A stretch of DNA of 64,000 bases from an uncultured Jannaschia sp. (GTDB lineage: Bacteria; Pseudomonadota; Alphaproteobacteria; Rhodobacterales; Rhodobacteraceae), in contig CANLTZ010000012.1 in the NCBI GenBank assembly GCA_947494145.1, positions 85,851-149,850 on the forward strand, in the 5' to 3' direction. Of this stretch, positions 33,779-42,122 are shown piece by piece (the stretch's first letter is position 1; each line of letters opens with the position of its first letter). The translations under genes and the position numbers were made by a program. Below the pieces are notes generated by a model. That model saw only the letters and a list, made by a program, of their open reading frames with translations. It was not told where the DNA came from and made no database searches.

Positions 33779-34993
33779 ATGAAACACCCACTCAGCCTCT
33801 CTGCTCTGGCCGTGGTGCTGGGCACCGGCGGCGCGCTGGCGCAGGACGTGACCCTGACGCTCTGGACCGAAAGCGCCACGGCGCCCGAAGGGGTCTTCGC
33901 GCAGGAATTTTCCGAGATGGACAACGGCATCACCATCGACGTGCGCGAAATCCGCTTCGACGATCTGGTGACCGACACGCTGCGCGCCGTGGCCACCAAC
34001 ACCAACCCCGACCTGATCGCCATCGACAACCCCGACCACGCGGCCTTCGCCTCGCGCGGGGCGTTTCTGGACATCACCGACCGGGTGGCCGCGTCGGACG
34101 TCATCGATATCGAGGCGGTCTTTCCCGGCCCACGCGCCAGCCTGACCTGGGACGGGCAGGTCTATGGCATCCCGCGGGCGTCCAACACCATCGCGCTCTA
34201 CTACAACCGCGATATGTTCGAAGCCGCAGGGCTCGACCCCGACAGCCCGCCCACCACCTGGGATGAGTTGCTGGACGCCGCGCGCACCCTCACCGACCCC
34301 GACAACGATGTCTACGGCATCGCCTTTTCCGCCCGCGCGTCCGAGGAAGGCACGTTCCAGTTCCTGCCCTGGGCCCAGATGGCCGGCGGCGGGTTTGAGA
34401 ATATCAACGCCGATGGCGTGTCGGACGCGCTGGCGCTGTGGAAGACCTTCCTGGACGAAGGCCTCGCCTCGCCAGACACCCTGACCCGTGGCCAATGGGA
34501 TTCCACCGGCACCTTCAACGGGGGCAATGCCGCCATGGCGATTTCGGGCCCCTGGGAATTGGGGCGCATGGCGACGGATGCCAACTTCAACTGGGGCGTC
34601 ACGCTTCTGCCCGTCAAGGAAGAAGGCGGCCCGCGCGCCTCGGCCCTGGGCGACTTCAACATCGCCGTCTTCGCCAATTCCGAAAACCCCGACGCCGCCT
34701 TTCAGTTCTTGGAATATTACTGGAGCCAGCTGGACCGCGTCTGGCCCGAATTCACCCGTCTGCCATCGGTCGCGGGGGTTGAGCTTGCGCCCACCGGCGA
34801 TGACCGCATCGACGCGGCCGCGGCCGTCTTCACCGAACAGCTTGGCTATGCCGTAAATCGCGGCCCCCATCCCGACTGGCCCCGCATCTCGAAGGAAATC
34901 CAAGATGCGTTCCAAGCCGTGCTGACCGGCCAGGCCGACGCGCAAGAAGCACTCGACGACGCCGCCGACGGCATCGACAGCATCATCAACTGA
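33779..34993 (+). CDS. ABC sugar-binding protein (family 1)
   Basis: A 404-residue extracytoplasmic binding protein with a signal peptide (cleavage near GGALAQDV). LTLWTES at the start of the mature part and YGIPRASNTIALYYNRDMFEAAGLD in the middle are typical of maltose/oligosaccharide-type carriers. AAGGAGG precedes the ATG. It feeds the two permeases and ATPase downstream; the glycosidases suggest a di- or oligosaccharide with alpha-linked glucose or xylose. Confidence 0.93.
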   Translation: MKHPLSLSALAVVLGTGGALAQDVTLTLWTESATAPEGVFAQEFSEMDNGITIDVREIRFDDLVTDTLRAVATNTNPDLIAIDNPDHAAFASRGAFLDITDRVAASDVIDIEAVFPGPRASLTWDGQVYGIPRASNTIALYYNRDMFEAAGLDPDSPPTTWDELLDAARTLTDPDNDVYGIAFSARASEEGTFQFLPWAQMAGGGFENINADGVSDALALWKTFLDEGLASPDTLTRGQWDSTGTFNGGNAAMAISGPWELGRMATDANFNWGVTLLPVKEEGGPRASALGDFNIAVFANSENPDAAFQFLEYYWSQLDRVWPEFTRLPSVAGVELAPTGDDRIDAAAAVFTEQLGYAVNRGPHPDWPRISKEIQDAFQAVLTGQADAQEALDDAADGIDSIIN

Positions 34994-35051
34994 ACCCGCG
35001 CCGGGCCGGGGGGCACCCCGGCCCGCATTCCAGACAACCGAAGGGGGCCAG

Positions 35052-35954
35052 ATGCGACGCGCCTTGCAGTCCATGCGTGACGGGATCGGGTTCGACACGA
35101 TGCTGGTGATTCTGGCGCTCAGCTATCTGTTCGTCTTCGCCGGTCTGCCGCTGATCTACAACGTGGTCATCAGCTTCCAGACCGTGGACGTGTTCAGCCT
35201 GGGCACGTTGCTGCACCCGTCCGCCGGGGCGGAAAACTACGAAAACATCTTCGATGACCGGCAGGCGGGCACCGTCCTTTGGAACACCATCATCTTCACC
35301 CTGGGTTCCGTCGCCATCCAGTTCACGCTGGGCTTTGCCCTGGCGCTGTTCTTCCACCAGAACTTCACCGGCGCCACGTGGATCCGGGGCCTGTTCCTGG
35401 CCGCCTGGGTGATGCCGGGCCTGGTGGTGGGCGTTTTGTGGAATTGGCTTCTGTCGGGCGATTTCGGGGTGATCAACCATGTGCTGGAAAGCCTTGGGAT
35501 CATTGATCAACCGGTGTTCTGGCGGTCCAACCCCGACACCTCGCTCTATTCCGTCATGATCGCCAATATCTGGTACGGCACGCCCTTCAACATGATCCTG
35601 CTGGCCGTGGGCCTGTCCGCCATCCCCGAAGATCTGTACGAGGCCGCCGAACTCGACGGGGCCAACGCCTTCCAGCGGTTCTGGACCATCACGCTGCCAA
35701 TGATGCGCGCGACCATCGGGGCCGTGCTGGCGCTTGGCGTCATCTTCACGCTCCAGCAATTCGACCTTTTCGCCGCGATCACCCAGGGCGGGCCCGCCGG
35801 GTCGTCCACCGTGGCGCAATATTGGTCGTGGGAGCTTTCGTTCCGCGAATTCGACTTCGGGCGCGGCGCCGTTATTTCGGTGCTGATGATCGTCGTCGTC
35901 CTGTTCGTCAGCCTGTTCTATGTCCGCTCCACAAAGGCGGAGACCCAGTTGTGA
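35052..35954 (+). CDS. ABC sugar permease (MalF/UgpA type)
   Basis: A 300-residue permease with six hydrophobic segments and the EAA-type loop EDLYEAAELDGANAFQRFWTITLP near residue 200. It belongs to the CUT1 carbohydrate group. GAAGGGGGC precedes the ATG. It forms the membrane channel with the next gene. Confidence 0.93.
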   Translation: MRRALQSMRDGIGFDTMLVILALSYLFVFAGLPLIYNVVISFQTVDVFSLGTLLHPSAGAENYENIFDDRQAGTVLWNTIIFTLGSVAIQFTLGFALALFFHQNFTGATWIRGLFLAAWVMPGLVVGVLWNWLLSGDFGVINHVLESLGIIDQPVFWRSNPDTSLYSVMIANIWYGTPFNMILLAVGLSAIPEDLYEAAELDGANAFQRFWTITLPMMRATIGAVLALGVIFTLQQFDLFAAITQGGPAGSSTVAQYWSWELSFREFDFGRGAVISVLMIVVVLFVSLFYVRSTKAETQL

Positions 35955-36778
35955 GCCCCGCGCTCACCAACCGGCTGATGCTGCTGGCGGCTTTGCTGTT
36001 GGCGGCTGTGTACCTGTTCCCGCTCTACTGGATGTATGTCACCAGCCTGAAGACCCAGTCCTCGATCTTCGCGGTGCCGCCGGAATTTCTGCCCGGCGTG
36101 CCGCAATGGGAAAACTACGCCACCATATGGGAGGTGGCGAACATCCCCCGATTCATGTGGAACTCGCTTGTCATCGCCGTGGGCGTCACGCTGATCACTG
36201 GGCTCTTCGGGTCGGGCTGCGCCTACGTGCTGGCGCGCTATCGCAACGGCTGGATCGACGCCGCCCTCTTTGCGGTGCTGATGCTTCAGGTGCTGCCGCC
36301 CTCGCTGATGGTGACACCCATCTTCGTGGGCTTTTCCTGGGCCGGGCTGCTGGATTATCCGCGTTTTGCCACCGTGCTGGCCATCTCGGCCAAGACCATG
36401 CCGTTCTTCGTCATCCTCTGCCGCGCGGCCTTCATGACCGTGCCCCGTGAGTTGGAGGAAGCCGCGCTGGTCGACGGCAACAGCCGGGCCGGGGCCTTCT
36501 TCATGATCGTGCTGCCTTTGGCCCGCAACGGACTGCTCATCTCGGCGCTGCTGGTCTTCATGCAGGGCTTCGGCGAATACGTCTATTCCGCCTCGATCAT
36601 CGCCGACAATCGCTTGCAGCCCGCCTCCATCGGGATGACGAATTACCTGCAACCCAATCAGGTCAACTGGAACGCCATCATGGCCTTTGCCGCCACTTAC
36701 GTGACCCCCATCCTCGCCGCTTTCGTGCTGCTGCAACGCCAGATCGTGAATGGCCTGACCGCGGGGGCCTTGAAATGA
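35951..36778 (+). CDS. ABC sugar permease (MalG/UgpE type)
   Basis: A 275-residue CUT1 permease; the EAA loop reads RELEEAALVDGNSRAGAFFMIVLP. The start is GTG at 35951, which overlaps the previous stop as GTGA; an in-frame ATG further upstream lies in the preceding gene. Its own stop overlaps the ATPase start (ATGA), so the transporter genes are coupled. Confidence 0.92.
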   Translation: MSPALTNRLMLLAALLLAAVYLFPLYWMYVTSLKTQSSIFAVPPEFLPGVPQWENYATIWEVANIPRFMWNSLVIAVGVTLITGLFGSGCAYVLARYRNGWIDAALFAVLMLQVLPPSLMVTPIFVGFSWAGLLDYPRFATVLAISAKTMPFFVILCRAAFMTVPRELEEAALVDGNSRAGAFFMIVLPLARNGLLISALLVFMQGFGEYVYSASIIADNRLQPASIGMTNYLQPNQVNWNAIMAFAATYVTPILAAFVLLQRQIVNGLTAGALK

Positions 36779-37848
36779 CCGCACAGATCGAACTGGAAAA
36801 CGTCCAGAAGCATTACGGCACCTTCCATGCGCTCAAGGACATCGACCTCAGCATCCCCAAGGGCCAATTCGTCGCCCTTGTGGGCCCGTCGGGCTGCGGC
36901 AAGTCCACGCTTCTGCGCTCCATCGCGGGGTTGGAGCGGATTTCCAGCGGCACGCTCAGCATCGAAGGCACGGTGGTCAACGACATGCCGCCCCGCAAGC
37001 GCGACCTGGCCATGGTATTCCAATCCTACGCGCTTTATCCGCATATGAGCGTGCGGGACAATCTGACCTATGCGCTGCGGCTCAAGGGTGTTTCCAAGGC
37101 CGACCGCGCCAAGGCAGCCCAAGAGGTCGCGGGCGTGATCGGCCTGCAAGACCTGCTGGACCGCAAACCGAAGGAGCTTTCGGGCGGCCAGCGCCAGCGC
37201 GTCGCCATGGGCCGCGCCATCATCCGAGAGCCGAAGGCGTTTCTATTTGATGAACCGCTGTCGAATTTGGATGCGGCCCTTCGGGTGCGGATGCGCAAGG
37301 AAGTCCGCGCGCTGCATGATCGGATCGGCGCCACCAGCGTCTATGTCACCCACGACCAGATCGAGGCCATGACGATGGCCGACCATGTCGTCGTGCTGCA
37401 AGCGGGCGTGATCGAACAACAGGGCGCCCCGATGGCGCTTTATGAGCGTCCGGCCAACCGGTTCGTGGCCGGGTTCATCGGCTCGCCCGCCATGAACTTC
37501 GTCCCCGGCGTGGTCACCGAAACGGGTCGCGGCGTGCGGCTGGACATGCCCGGCGCGCCCGAGATTGCCACCGAAATCGACGCCGCGCCCGGCCGGGCCG
37601 TCGACGTCGGCCTGCGGCCCGAGCATCTGGCCATCGGCGCCAGCCACGGCACGTCCTTTCCCGTGCAGGTCGCCGCCGTCGAGCAGACGGGCTCATCCTG
37701 CTATCTCTTCACCGAAGGCGCGCCGGAATTGCTGGTCACCACCGATGGCACGTCCGCCCTGCGGGCCGGGGCCGCCATCGACCTGTCCATCGCGCCGGGC
37801 CAAGTGCATCTGTTCGACCCGGAAACCGGGCTGTCGCTGCGCGATTGA
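36775..37848 (+). CDS. ABC sugar ATP-binding protein (MalK/UgpC type)
   Basis: A 357-residue ATPase with Walker A GPSGCGKSTLL, Q-loop VFQSYALYPHM, signature LSGGQRQRVAMGRA, Walker B FLFDEPLSNLDA and switch His in VTHDQ. The C-terminal TOBE/regulatory domain is about 110 residues, as in MalK. It energises the sugar importer. Confidence 0.95.
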   Translation: MTAQIELENVQKHYGTFHALKDIDLSIPKGQFVALVGPSGCGKSTLLRSIAGLERISSGTLSIEGTVVNDMPPRKRDLAMVFQSYALYPHMSVRDNLTYALRLKGVSKADRAKAAQEVAGVIGLQDLLDRKPKELSGGQRQRVAMGRAIIREPKAFLFDEPLSNLDAALRVRMRKEVRALHDRIGATSVYVTHDQIEAMTMADHVVVLQAGVIEQQGAPMALYERPANRFVAGFIGSPAMNFVPGVVTETGRGVRLDMPGAPEIATEIDAAPGRAVDVGLRPEHLAIGASHGTSFPVQVAAVEQTGSSCYLFTEGAPELLVTTDGTSALRAGAAIDLSIAPGQVHLFDPETGLSLRD

Positions 37849-37972
37849 TGGGCTGCGGGACGACCATGGCACGGCGCCCGACGACGCGCGCCCCCCGACC
37901 CGCCTTTGCATTTGCGTTTTCACCGGCGCCGCCCGTAACTGCACGCCACGGCGCGCCAACCCGGCGGACCCC

Positions 37973-40048
37973 ATGACAGAACAGGCCCCGCCCATGCTGC
38001 CTCCCGTTTTTTCCACCCAAGACGATGAGCTTATCTGCCGCATCGGGCGCGAAACGCTTCGGCTTTCGCCGGTCGGTCCCTCGGCCATCCGGGTGCGGGC
38101 CACCAAGAACGCCCAGTTCGACGACACCCTGCCCAGCGGCCTGCTGCCGGACATTGCCCCGACCCAGCCGCACCGCATCGTCATCGACGGCGACCTGGCC
38201 ATTGTGACGAACGGACGGCTGCGCGCGGAAGTGCGCAAGATGCCCCGCGGGCTTGAGCCCACGTTGGAGCTTGCCTTCTTCGACACTGAAACCGGCGAGA
38301 CACTGCTGGAAGAAGAAATCCCCCACATCCTCTATCCCAACACCCGCAACTACGACGCCGAAGACGGCCACCTCTGGCGCATCGAGACGCGCTTCAAAGC
38401 CCATGACGGGGAACGCTTCTATGGCCTGGGTCAGCACCAGCATGGGCGGCTGGACCAGAAGGGCTGCGTCATCGACCTGTTGCAGATGAACACCGAAGTG
38501 GTCATCCCCTTTCTGGTGTCGTCCCGCGGCTACGGCTTCATCTGGAACAATCCCGGCACCGGCCGCGTGGAACTGGCGGCCAACCGCACCAAATGGACGC
38601 TCGAAGCGTCGCCCCAGATCGACTACGTCGTGCTGGCGGGGCCGGGGCCCCGCGATGTGCTGGCAGGCTACGCCGCGTTGACCGGCCATCCGCCCATGAT
38701 GCCCGACTGGGCCATGGGCTTCTGGCAATGCAAGCTGCGCTATTCGACCCAGGATGAAGTGTTGCGGATCGCCCGCGGCTATGTCGATCGCGGCCTGCCC
38801 ATTGCCTGCCTCGTGATCGACTTCTTCAACTGGACGCGGGGCGGCGAATGGCGCCTGAACCCCGAAGACTTCCCCGACCCTGCCGCCATGGTGGCGGAAT
38901 TGAAGGCCATGGGGATCATGCCCATGGTTTCCATCTGGCCCGCCGTGAACGCCAATGCCGAAAACTTCGGCGAGCTGCGCGATGCCGGGTTCCTGATCGA
39001 ACATCGCCGCGGGGTGCAGGCCGCGTCCGTCTTCGTGGATGCCGGGTCCGACGGCATGGTGCCCCTGTCCTTCTATGACGCCACCAACCCCGAGGCGCGC
39101 GCCTATCACTGGGCGCGGCTGAAGGATGGCTATGTCAAACACGGCTTCGCCTCCTTCTGGATGGATGCCAACGAGCCGGAGGTCTATCCGACCCATCCCG
39201 ACAACATGCGCTACCACCTGGGCGACGGGCGGGCGGTGACCAATGCCTATCCGGTGCTCCACCAGCAGGGCTATGCGGATCACATGGCCCAGGACGCGCT
39301 GACCGACGGGGTGATGCTGTCGCGCTCTGCCTGGCTCGGGACGCAGCGCTATCCGGTGGTGGTCTGGTCGGGTGACGTCAAATCCACCTTTGCCGATCTG
39401 GCCCGCCAGGTGCGCGCCGGGCTCAACATGGCGCTTAGCGGCATCCCCTGGTGGACCACCGATATGGGCGGCTTCAAGGGCGGCGATATCCGCGACCCGG
39501 CCTTCCACGAATTGCTGGTGCGCTGGTTCCAATACGGCGTGTTCTGCCCCGTCTTCCGCCTGCATGGCTTCCGGCAGGACAGTGCGGGCGACCCTCGGCT
39601 TGGCCGCGAATTCCTGTTCGGCGGCGCCGATAATGAGGTCTGGAGCTTCGGACCCGAGATCGAGGCGCATCTTACCGCTTGCCTGCATCTGCGCGAGCGG
39701 CTGCGCCCCTATCTGGCCCGGCAGATGGCCACCGCCCACCGCACGGGCCTGCCGCCCATGCGCCCCCTGTTCCTGGAATTCCCCGACGATGCCCAAGCCG
39801 TGGATATCGCCGACCAATTCATGCTCGGCCCCGATATCCTGGTGGCCCCGGTGTTGGAGGCGGGCGCGTCCATTCGGCGGCTTTACCTGCCCGCTGGCCA
39901 GGATTGGCGCGACCCCTGGACGGGGACGGATCATGCGGGTGGCCAATGGGTTGATCTGCGCTGTCCCATCAACCGCTGCCCCGTTCTTCTGCGCGGTGGC
40001 GCCGATACGGGGCTATCCGATGCGCTGGCGCGACCTTCAGCCGAATAG
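37973..40048 (+). CDS. GH31 glycoside hydrolase (second copy)
   Basis: A 691-residue GH31 enzyme with nucleophile Asp in SFWMDANEPEV near residue 396 and acid/base Asp in VWSGDVKSTF near 464. It has the same segments as the first copy (MPDW-x-GFWQCKLRY, IVIDFFNWT-like) but diverges elsewhere. It is cytoplasmic. ATG at 37973 is preferred: the frame stays open far upstream, but that part overlaps the ATPase gene in another frame. The two copies may split substrate range or act on successive linkages. Confidence 0.9.
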   Translation: MTEQAPPMLPPVFSTQDDELICRIGRETLRLSPVGPSAIRVRATKNAQFDDTLPSGLLPDIAPTQPHRIVIDGDLAIVTNGRLRAEVRKMPRGLEPTLELAFFDTETGETLLEEEIPHILYPNTRNYDAEDGHLWRIETRFKAHDGERFYGLGQHQHGRLDQKGCVIDLLQMNTEVVIPFLVSSRGYGFIWNNPGTGRVELAANRTKWTLEASPQIDYVVLAGPGPRDVLAGYAALTGHPPMMPDWAMGFWQCKLRYSTQDEVLRIARGYVDRGLPIACLVIDFFNWTRGGEWRLNPEDFPDPAAMVAELKAMGIMPMVSIWPAVNANAENFGELRDAGFLIEHRRGVQAASVFVDAGSDGMVPLSFYDATNPEARAYHWARLKDGYVKHGFASFWMDANEPEVYPTHPDNMRYHLGDGRAVTNAYPVLHQQGYADHMAQDALTDGVMLSRSAWLGTQRYPVVVWSGDVKSTFADLARQVRAGLNMALSGIPWWTTDMGGFKGGDIRDPAFHELLVRWFQYGVFCPVFRLHGFRQDSAGDPRLGREFLFGGADNEVWSFGPEIEAHLTACLHLRERLRPYLARQMATAHRTGLPPMRPLFLEFPDDAQAVDIADQFMLGPDILVAPVLEAGASIRRLYLPAGQDWRDPWTGTDHAGGQWVDLRCPINRCPVLLRGGADTGLSDALARPSAE

Positions 40049-40108
40049 CGCGTGTATCGGATCATCTCAGGCACGCCCGGGCCCGGTGGAACGCAGCGGA
40101 TGGGCCAT

Positions 40109-41056
40109 TCATGTCGGTGCCACCCCATCCATGCGAAGCGCTGCGATCAGATCGAACCCCCCTGCCCCGGCTTTCCGCGCCAAGGTCTGAAGGTATCGGT
40201 CGGGTTTGCGCAGACGGTGGTGTCGTTTGAGAATATAGGCCAGGGCCATCGTGGCCCAGGCCGTCCCGAAGGTCTGTCGTGCAAATGTCCATGCACCGTG
40301 GACAGAGAGCAGATGAGCCGCGTTTTCACCCACTGTCCGAAGGTCCGTATCGGAACGGATCGGCTGGGCCATCATGTTCTCGACCTTCGACAGTGCAGCC
40401 AATGCGACCGTTGTGTCGTCGTGCTGTTTTTTGGATTCTGTTTGGGATTGTAAGTGACATTCATTTTGGGCGGCAGAGGCAGTCGTTTCGGGCGGCAGGT
40501 CGTCCTGCAAACGGGCCAGTTCCGCGGCAAGGATGTCGGGGCCGACGCGGCGGCGCAGCAGGCGCAGGGTCCCTGCCCGCTCACTTTGGGGAATGTCGAT
40601 GCGGTCAAGCACGACCCGGATGCGCGTTCGAAGGTGCCGGATGCGCTGTGCCTGCGCCATGGCCTGTTCGGCGTGTTCCCGCAGGGTGCGGGCCAAAGCG
40701 AAAAGCGGCGTCAGGTCCAGCCCGAAGGCCAGGTCGTCGCCGATGCGGTAGCGTTTGCCGTTGGGCGATGATTGGCGCTGGATAAGCCCCACCTCAGCCA
40801 GCTTGGCCAGATGCCGGCGCAAGGTGCTTTCGGGCATCCCATGCAGGCGGTCCGACAAGGTGCGGTTCGACGGGAACACTGTCAGGCGCACACGCTCCCC
40901 TTTGGGAAGGAAGCTGAGCAGCGCGCGCAAGACCGACAGGGTCCGGTCCTTCAGCCCCCAATCGGCGCGCGCGGCGGTGAGGTCATCCATAAGGCGCCAA
41001 CGCAGGTCCTGCGCACGCGAAGACGGTCGCCCAGGGGCGGTATCTCGATGGGTCAT
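40109..41056 (-). CDS. repC: Replication initiator RepC
   Basis: A 315-residue RepC of a repABC operon. The winged-helix part has VFPSNRTLSDRLHGMPESTLRRHLAKLAEVGLI and RRQSSPNGKRYRI-type text, diagnostic of RepC; the C-terminal part (MALAYILKR...YLQTLARKAGAGGFD) matches the RepC C-domain. It is shorter than most RepC (about 400). It initiates replication at an origin that in relatives lies inside repC. ATG at 41056 is chosen; a TTG six codons upstream is an alternative. Its translation is likely limited by the antisense RNA encoded opposite its leader. Confidence 0.93.
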   Translation of the reverse strand: MTHRDTAPGRPSSRAQDLRWRLMDDLTAARADWGLKDRTLSVLRALLSFLPKGERVRLTVFPSNRTLSDRLHGMPESTLRRHLAKLAEVGLIQRQSSPNGKRYRIGDDLAFGLDLTPLFALARTLREHAEQAMAQAQRIRHLRTRIRVVLDRIDIPQSERAGTLRLLRRRVGPDILAAELARLQDDLPPETTASAAQNECHLQSQTESKKQHDDTTVALAALSKVENMMAQPIRSDTDLRTVGENAAHLLSVHGAWTFARQTFGTAWATMALAYILKRHHRLRKPDRYLQTLARKAGAGGFDLIAALRMDGVAPT

Positions 41057-41099
41057 GGTACAATTTGGCCGCAAAAAGACGTGCCGCCGAATCGCGGAT

Positions 41100-41115
41100 C
41101 TTGACTGCAGTCAAG
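41100..41115. promoter_or_regulatory. parS-like palindrome 1
   Basis: CTTGACTGCAGTCAAG, a 16-bp perfect palindrome between repB and repC. It matches the repABC partition-site pattern TTnnCnGCnGnnAA and is repeated at 42067-42086 and 43527-43544. It should bind RepB. It also contains the -35-like TTGACT of the antisense promoter. Confidence 0.88.
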
Positions 41116-41129
41116 TCGGTCCCTACCTT
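41101..41129 (+). promoter_or_regulatory. Promoter of the antisense incompatibility RNA
   Basis: TTGACT (41101-41106) and TACCTT (41124-41129) with a 17-bp spacer point rightward into the short antisense RNA. The -35 box is inside the partition palindrome, so RepB binding could repress the RNA. Confidence 0.6.
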
Positions 41130-41135
41130 CGAGTT

Positions 41136-41186
41136 GTCAGACTACGGAGGCCTCTCGGACTATCGGTTCGGGGGGCTTCTTCTTTT
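41136..41186 (+). ncRNA. repABC antisense RNA (ctRNA, incompatibility)
   Basis: A short RNA of about 50 nt opposite the repC leader, the usual place and size for repABC counter-transcribed RNA. It ends in a rho-independent terminator: GCCTCTCGGAC (41150-41160), loop TATCG, GTTCGGGGGGC (41166-41176), then TTCTTCTTTT. It would pair with the repC leader and limit RepC synthesis. The 5' end is estimated from the promoter. Confidence 0.75.
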
Positions 41187-41192
41187 CTGGGC

Positions 41193-42110
41193 TTACTCCT
41201 TTCCGGTTTCGGGTTTCGTGTCCTGCATCCAATCGGCATGCAGCGCGTCCATCCGTGCAACCAGCCAGTCCGCGAATGCGTCCTTGTCCCGGTCGACGGA
41301 AATCGTGGTCCCGCGGGTTCCGCGTTTGACGCTGCCCCAAGGGGCGCGGGTCGCGGTCTTGGGCGGGGCGGCGGCGGTGCGGGTGGCGGCCAATGCCGCT
41401 TCGAACCGCGCATCGCTGTCGGGGATGTCCGCCGTGGCAGTCAGCGCGGCATCCTCGTGCCCGGCCAGCGCGCGCGAAAAAGCGACCCAGCGGTCGCGGC
41501 CAGTCCCGGGCGCGGGCCCGATGGCGCGGATCAGCGCTTCGGGGACCTTGTCGGCCACCGTCAGCATCTTGGAAACCACGGCCTCATGCAGATGAAGGGC
41601 GTCCTGAATGACCTTTCGATCAAACCCCATGTCGCGCATCTGCCGCGCGAAATTGGCCAGCTCGATGAAGGACAGGTTTTTGCGCGCGGTGTTTTCCTGG
41701 CCCTGCGCGACAATCAGGTCGCGGTCGGGCAGGTCGCGCACCATGGCGCGCACGGGCCGCTTCAGGGCGCGCAGGGCCGCCACGCGGCGGCGGCCATAGA
41801 CGACGTCATAGCGCCCTTCCACATTGGGCGAATGGCGGAGCAACACCGGCACCTGCTGCCCGTATTCGCGGATCGACTCGACCAGCGCCGCCTGATCGGG
41901 GTCGTCACCCAGGCGGTCGTCCACCCCGGCGGCGTCGATCAGATCTGCGGGCACGTCGATGACCGCATTGGCCCGCATCTGTGCAAAGGATTCGCCCACC
42001 GCGCCAATGGCCCCGCCCGTGCGGCGAGGCGTCTGCGCCCCCTGCCCTGGCGTCGCGGCGGCGGTCGGCTTGACTGCAGTCAAGCCTGTCAGAAGGTTCT
42101 TTCGTGCCAT
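41193..42110 (-). CDS. repB: Partition protein RepB (ParB-like)
   Basis: A 305-residue ParB-family protein. The ParB/Srx-like core has VYGRRRVAALRALKRPV and QGQENTARKNLSFIELANFA, followed by an HTH near KVIQDALHLHEAVVSKMLTV. It binds the partition palindromes, one of which lies inside its own first codons (42067-42086). It follows repA by 12 bp. Confidence 0.94.
   Translation of the reverse strand: MARKNLLTGLTAVKPTAAATPGQGAQTPRRTGGAIGAVGESFAQMRANAVIDVPADLIDAAGVDDRLGDDPDQAALVESIREYGQQVPVLLRHSPNVEGRYDVVYGRRRVAALRALKRPVRAMVRDLPDRDLIVAQGQENTARKNLSFIELANFARQMRDMGFDRKVIQDALHLHEAVVSKMLTVADKVPEALIRAIGPAPGTGRDRWVAFSRALAGHEDAALTATADIPDSDARFEAALAATRTAAAPPKTATRAPWGSVKRGTRGTTISVDRDKDAFADWLVARMDALHADWMQDTKPETGKE
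42067..42086. promoter_or_regulatory. parS-like palindrome 2 (inside repB)
   Basis: GGCTTGACTGCAGTCAAGCC is a 20-bp perfect palindrome sharing the core TTGACTGCAGTCAA with the other two sites. It encodes residues about 9-15 of RepB (LTAVK), so the site is embedded in coding sequence. Confidence 0.85.
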
Positions 42111-42122
42111 GGCCGGCCCTCC

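Noticed and set aside
37736..39946. 736-codon minus-strand open frame opposite the second GH31 gene
   Set aside because: The plus strand carries GH31 catalytic motifs; the opposite frame is a codon-bias shadow rich in Gly/His/Arg.
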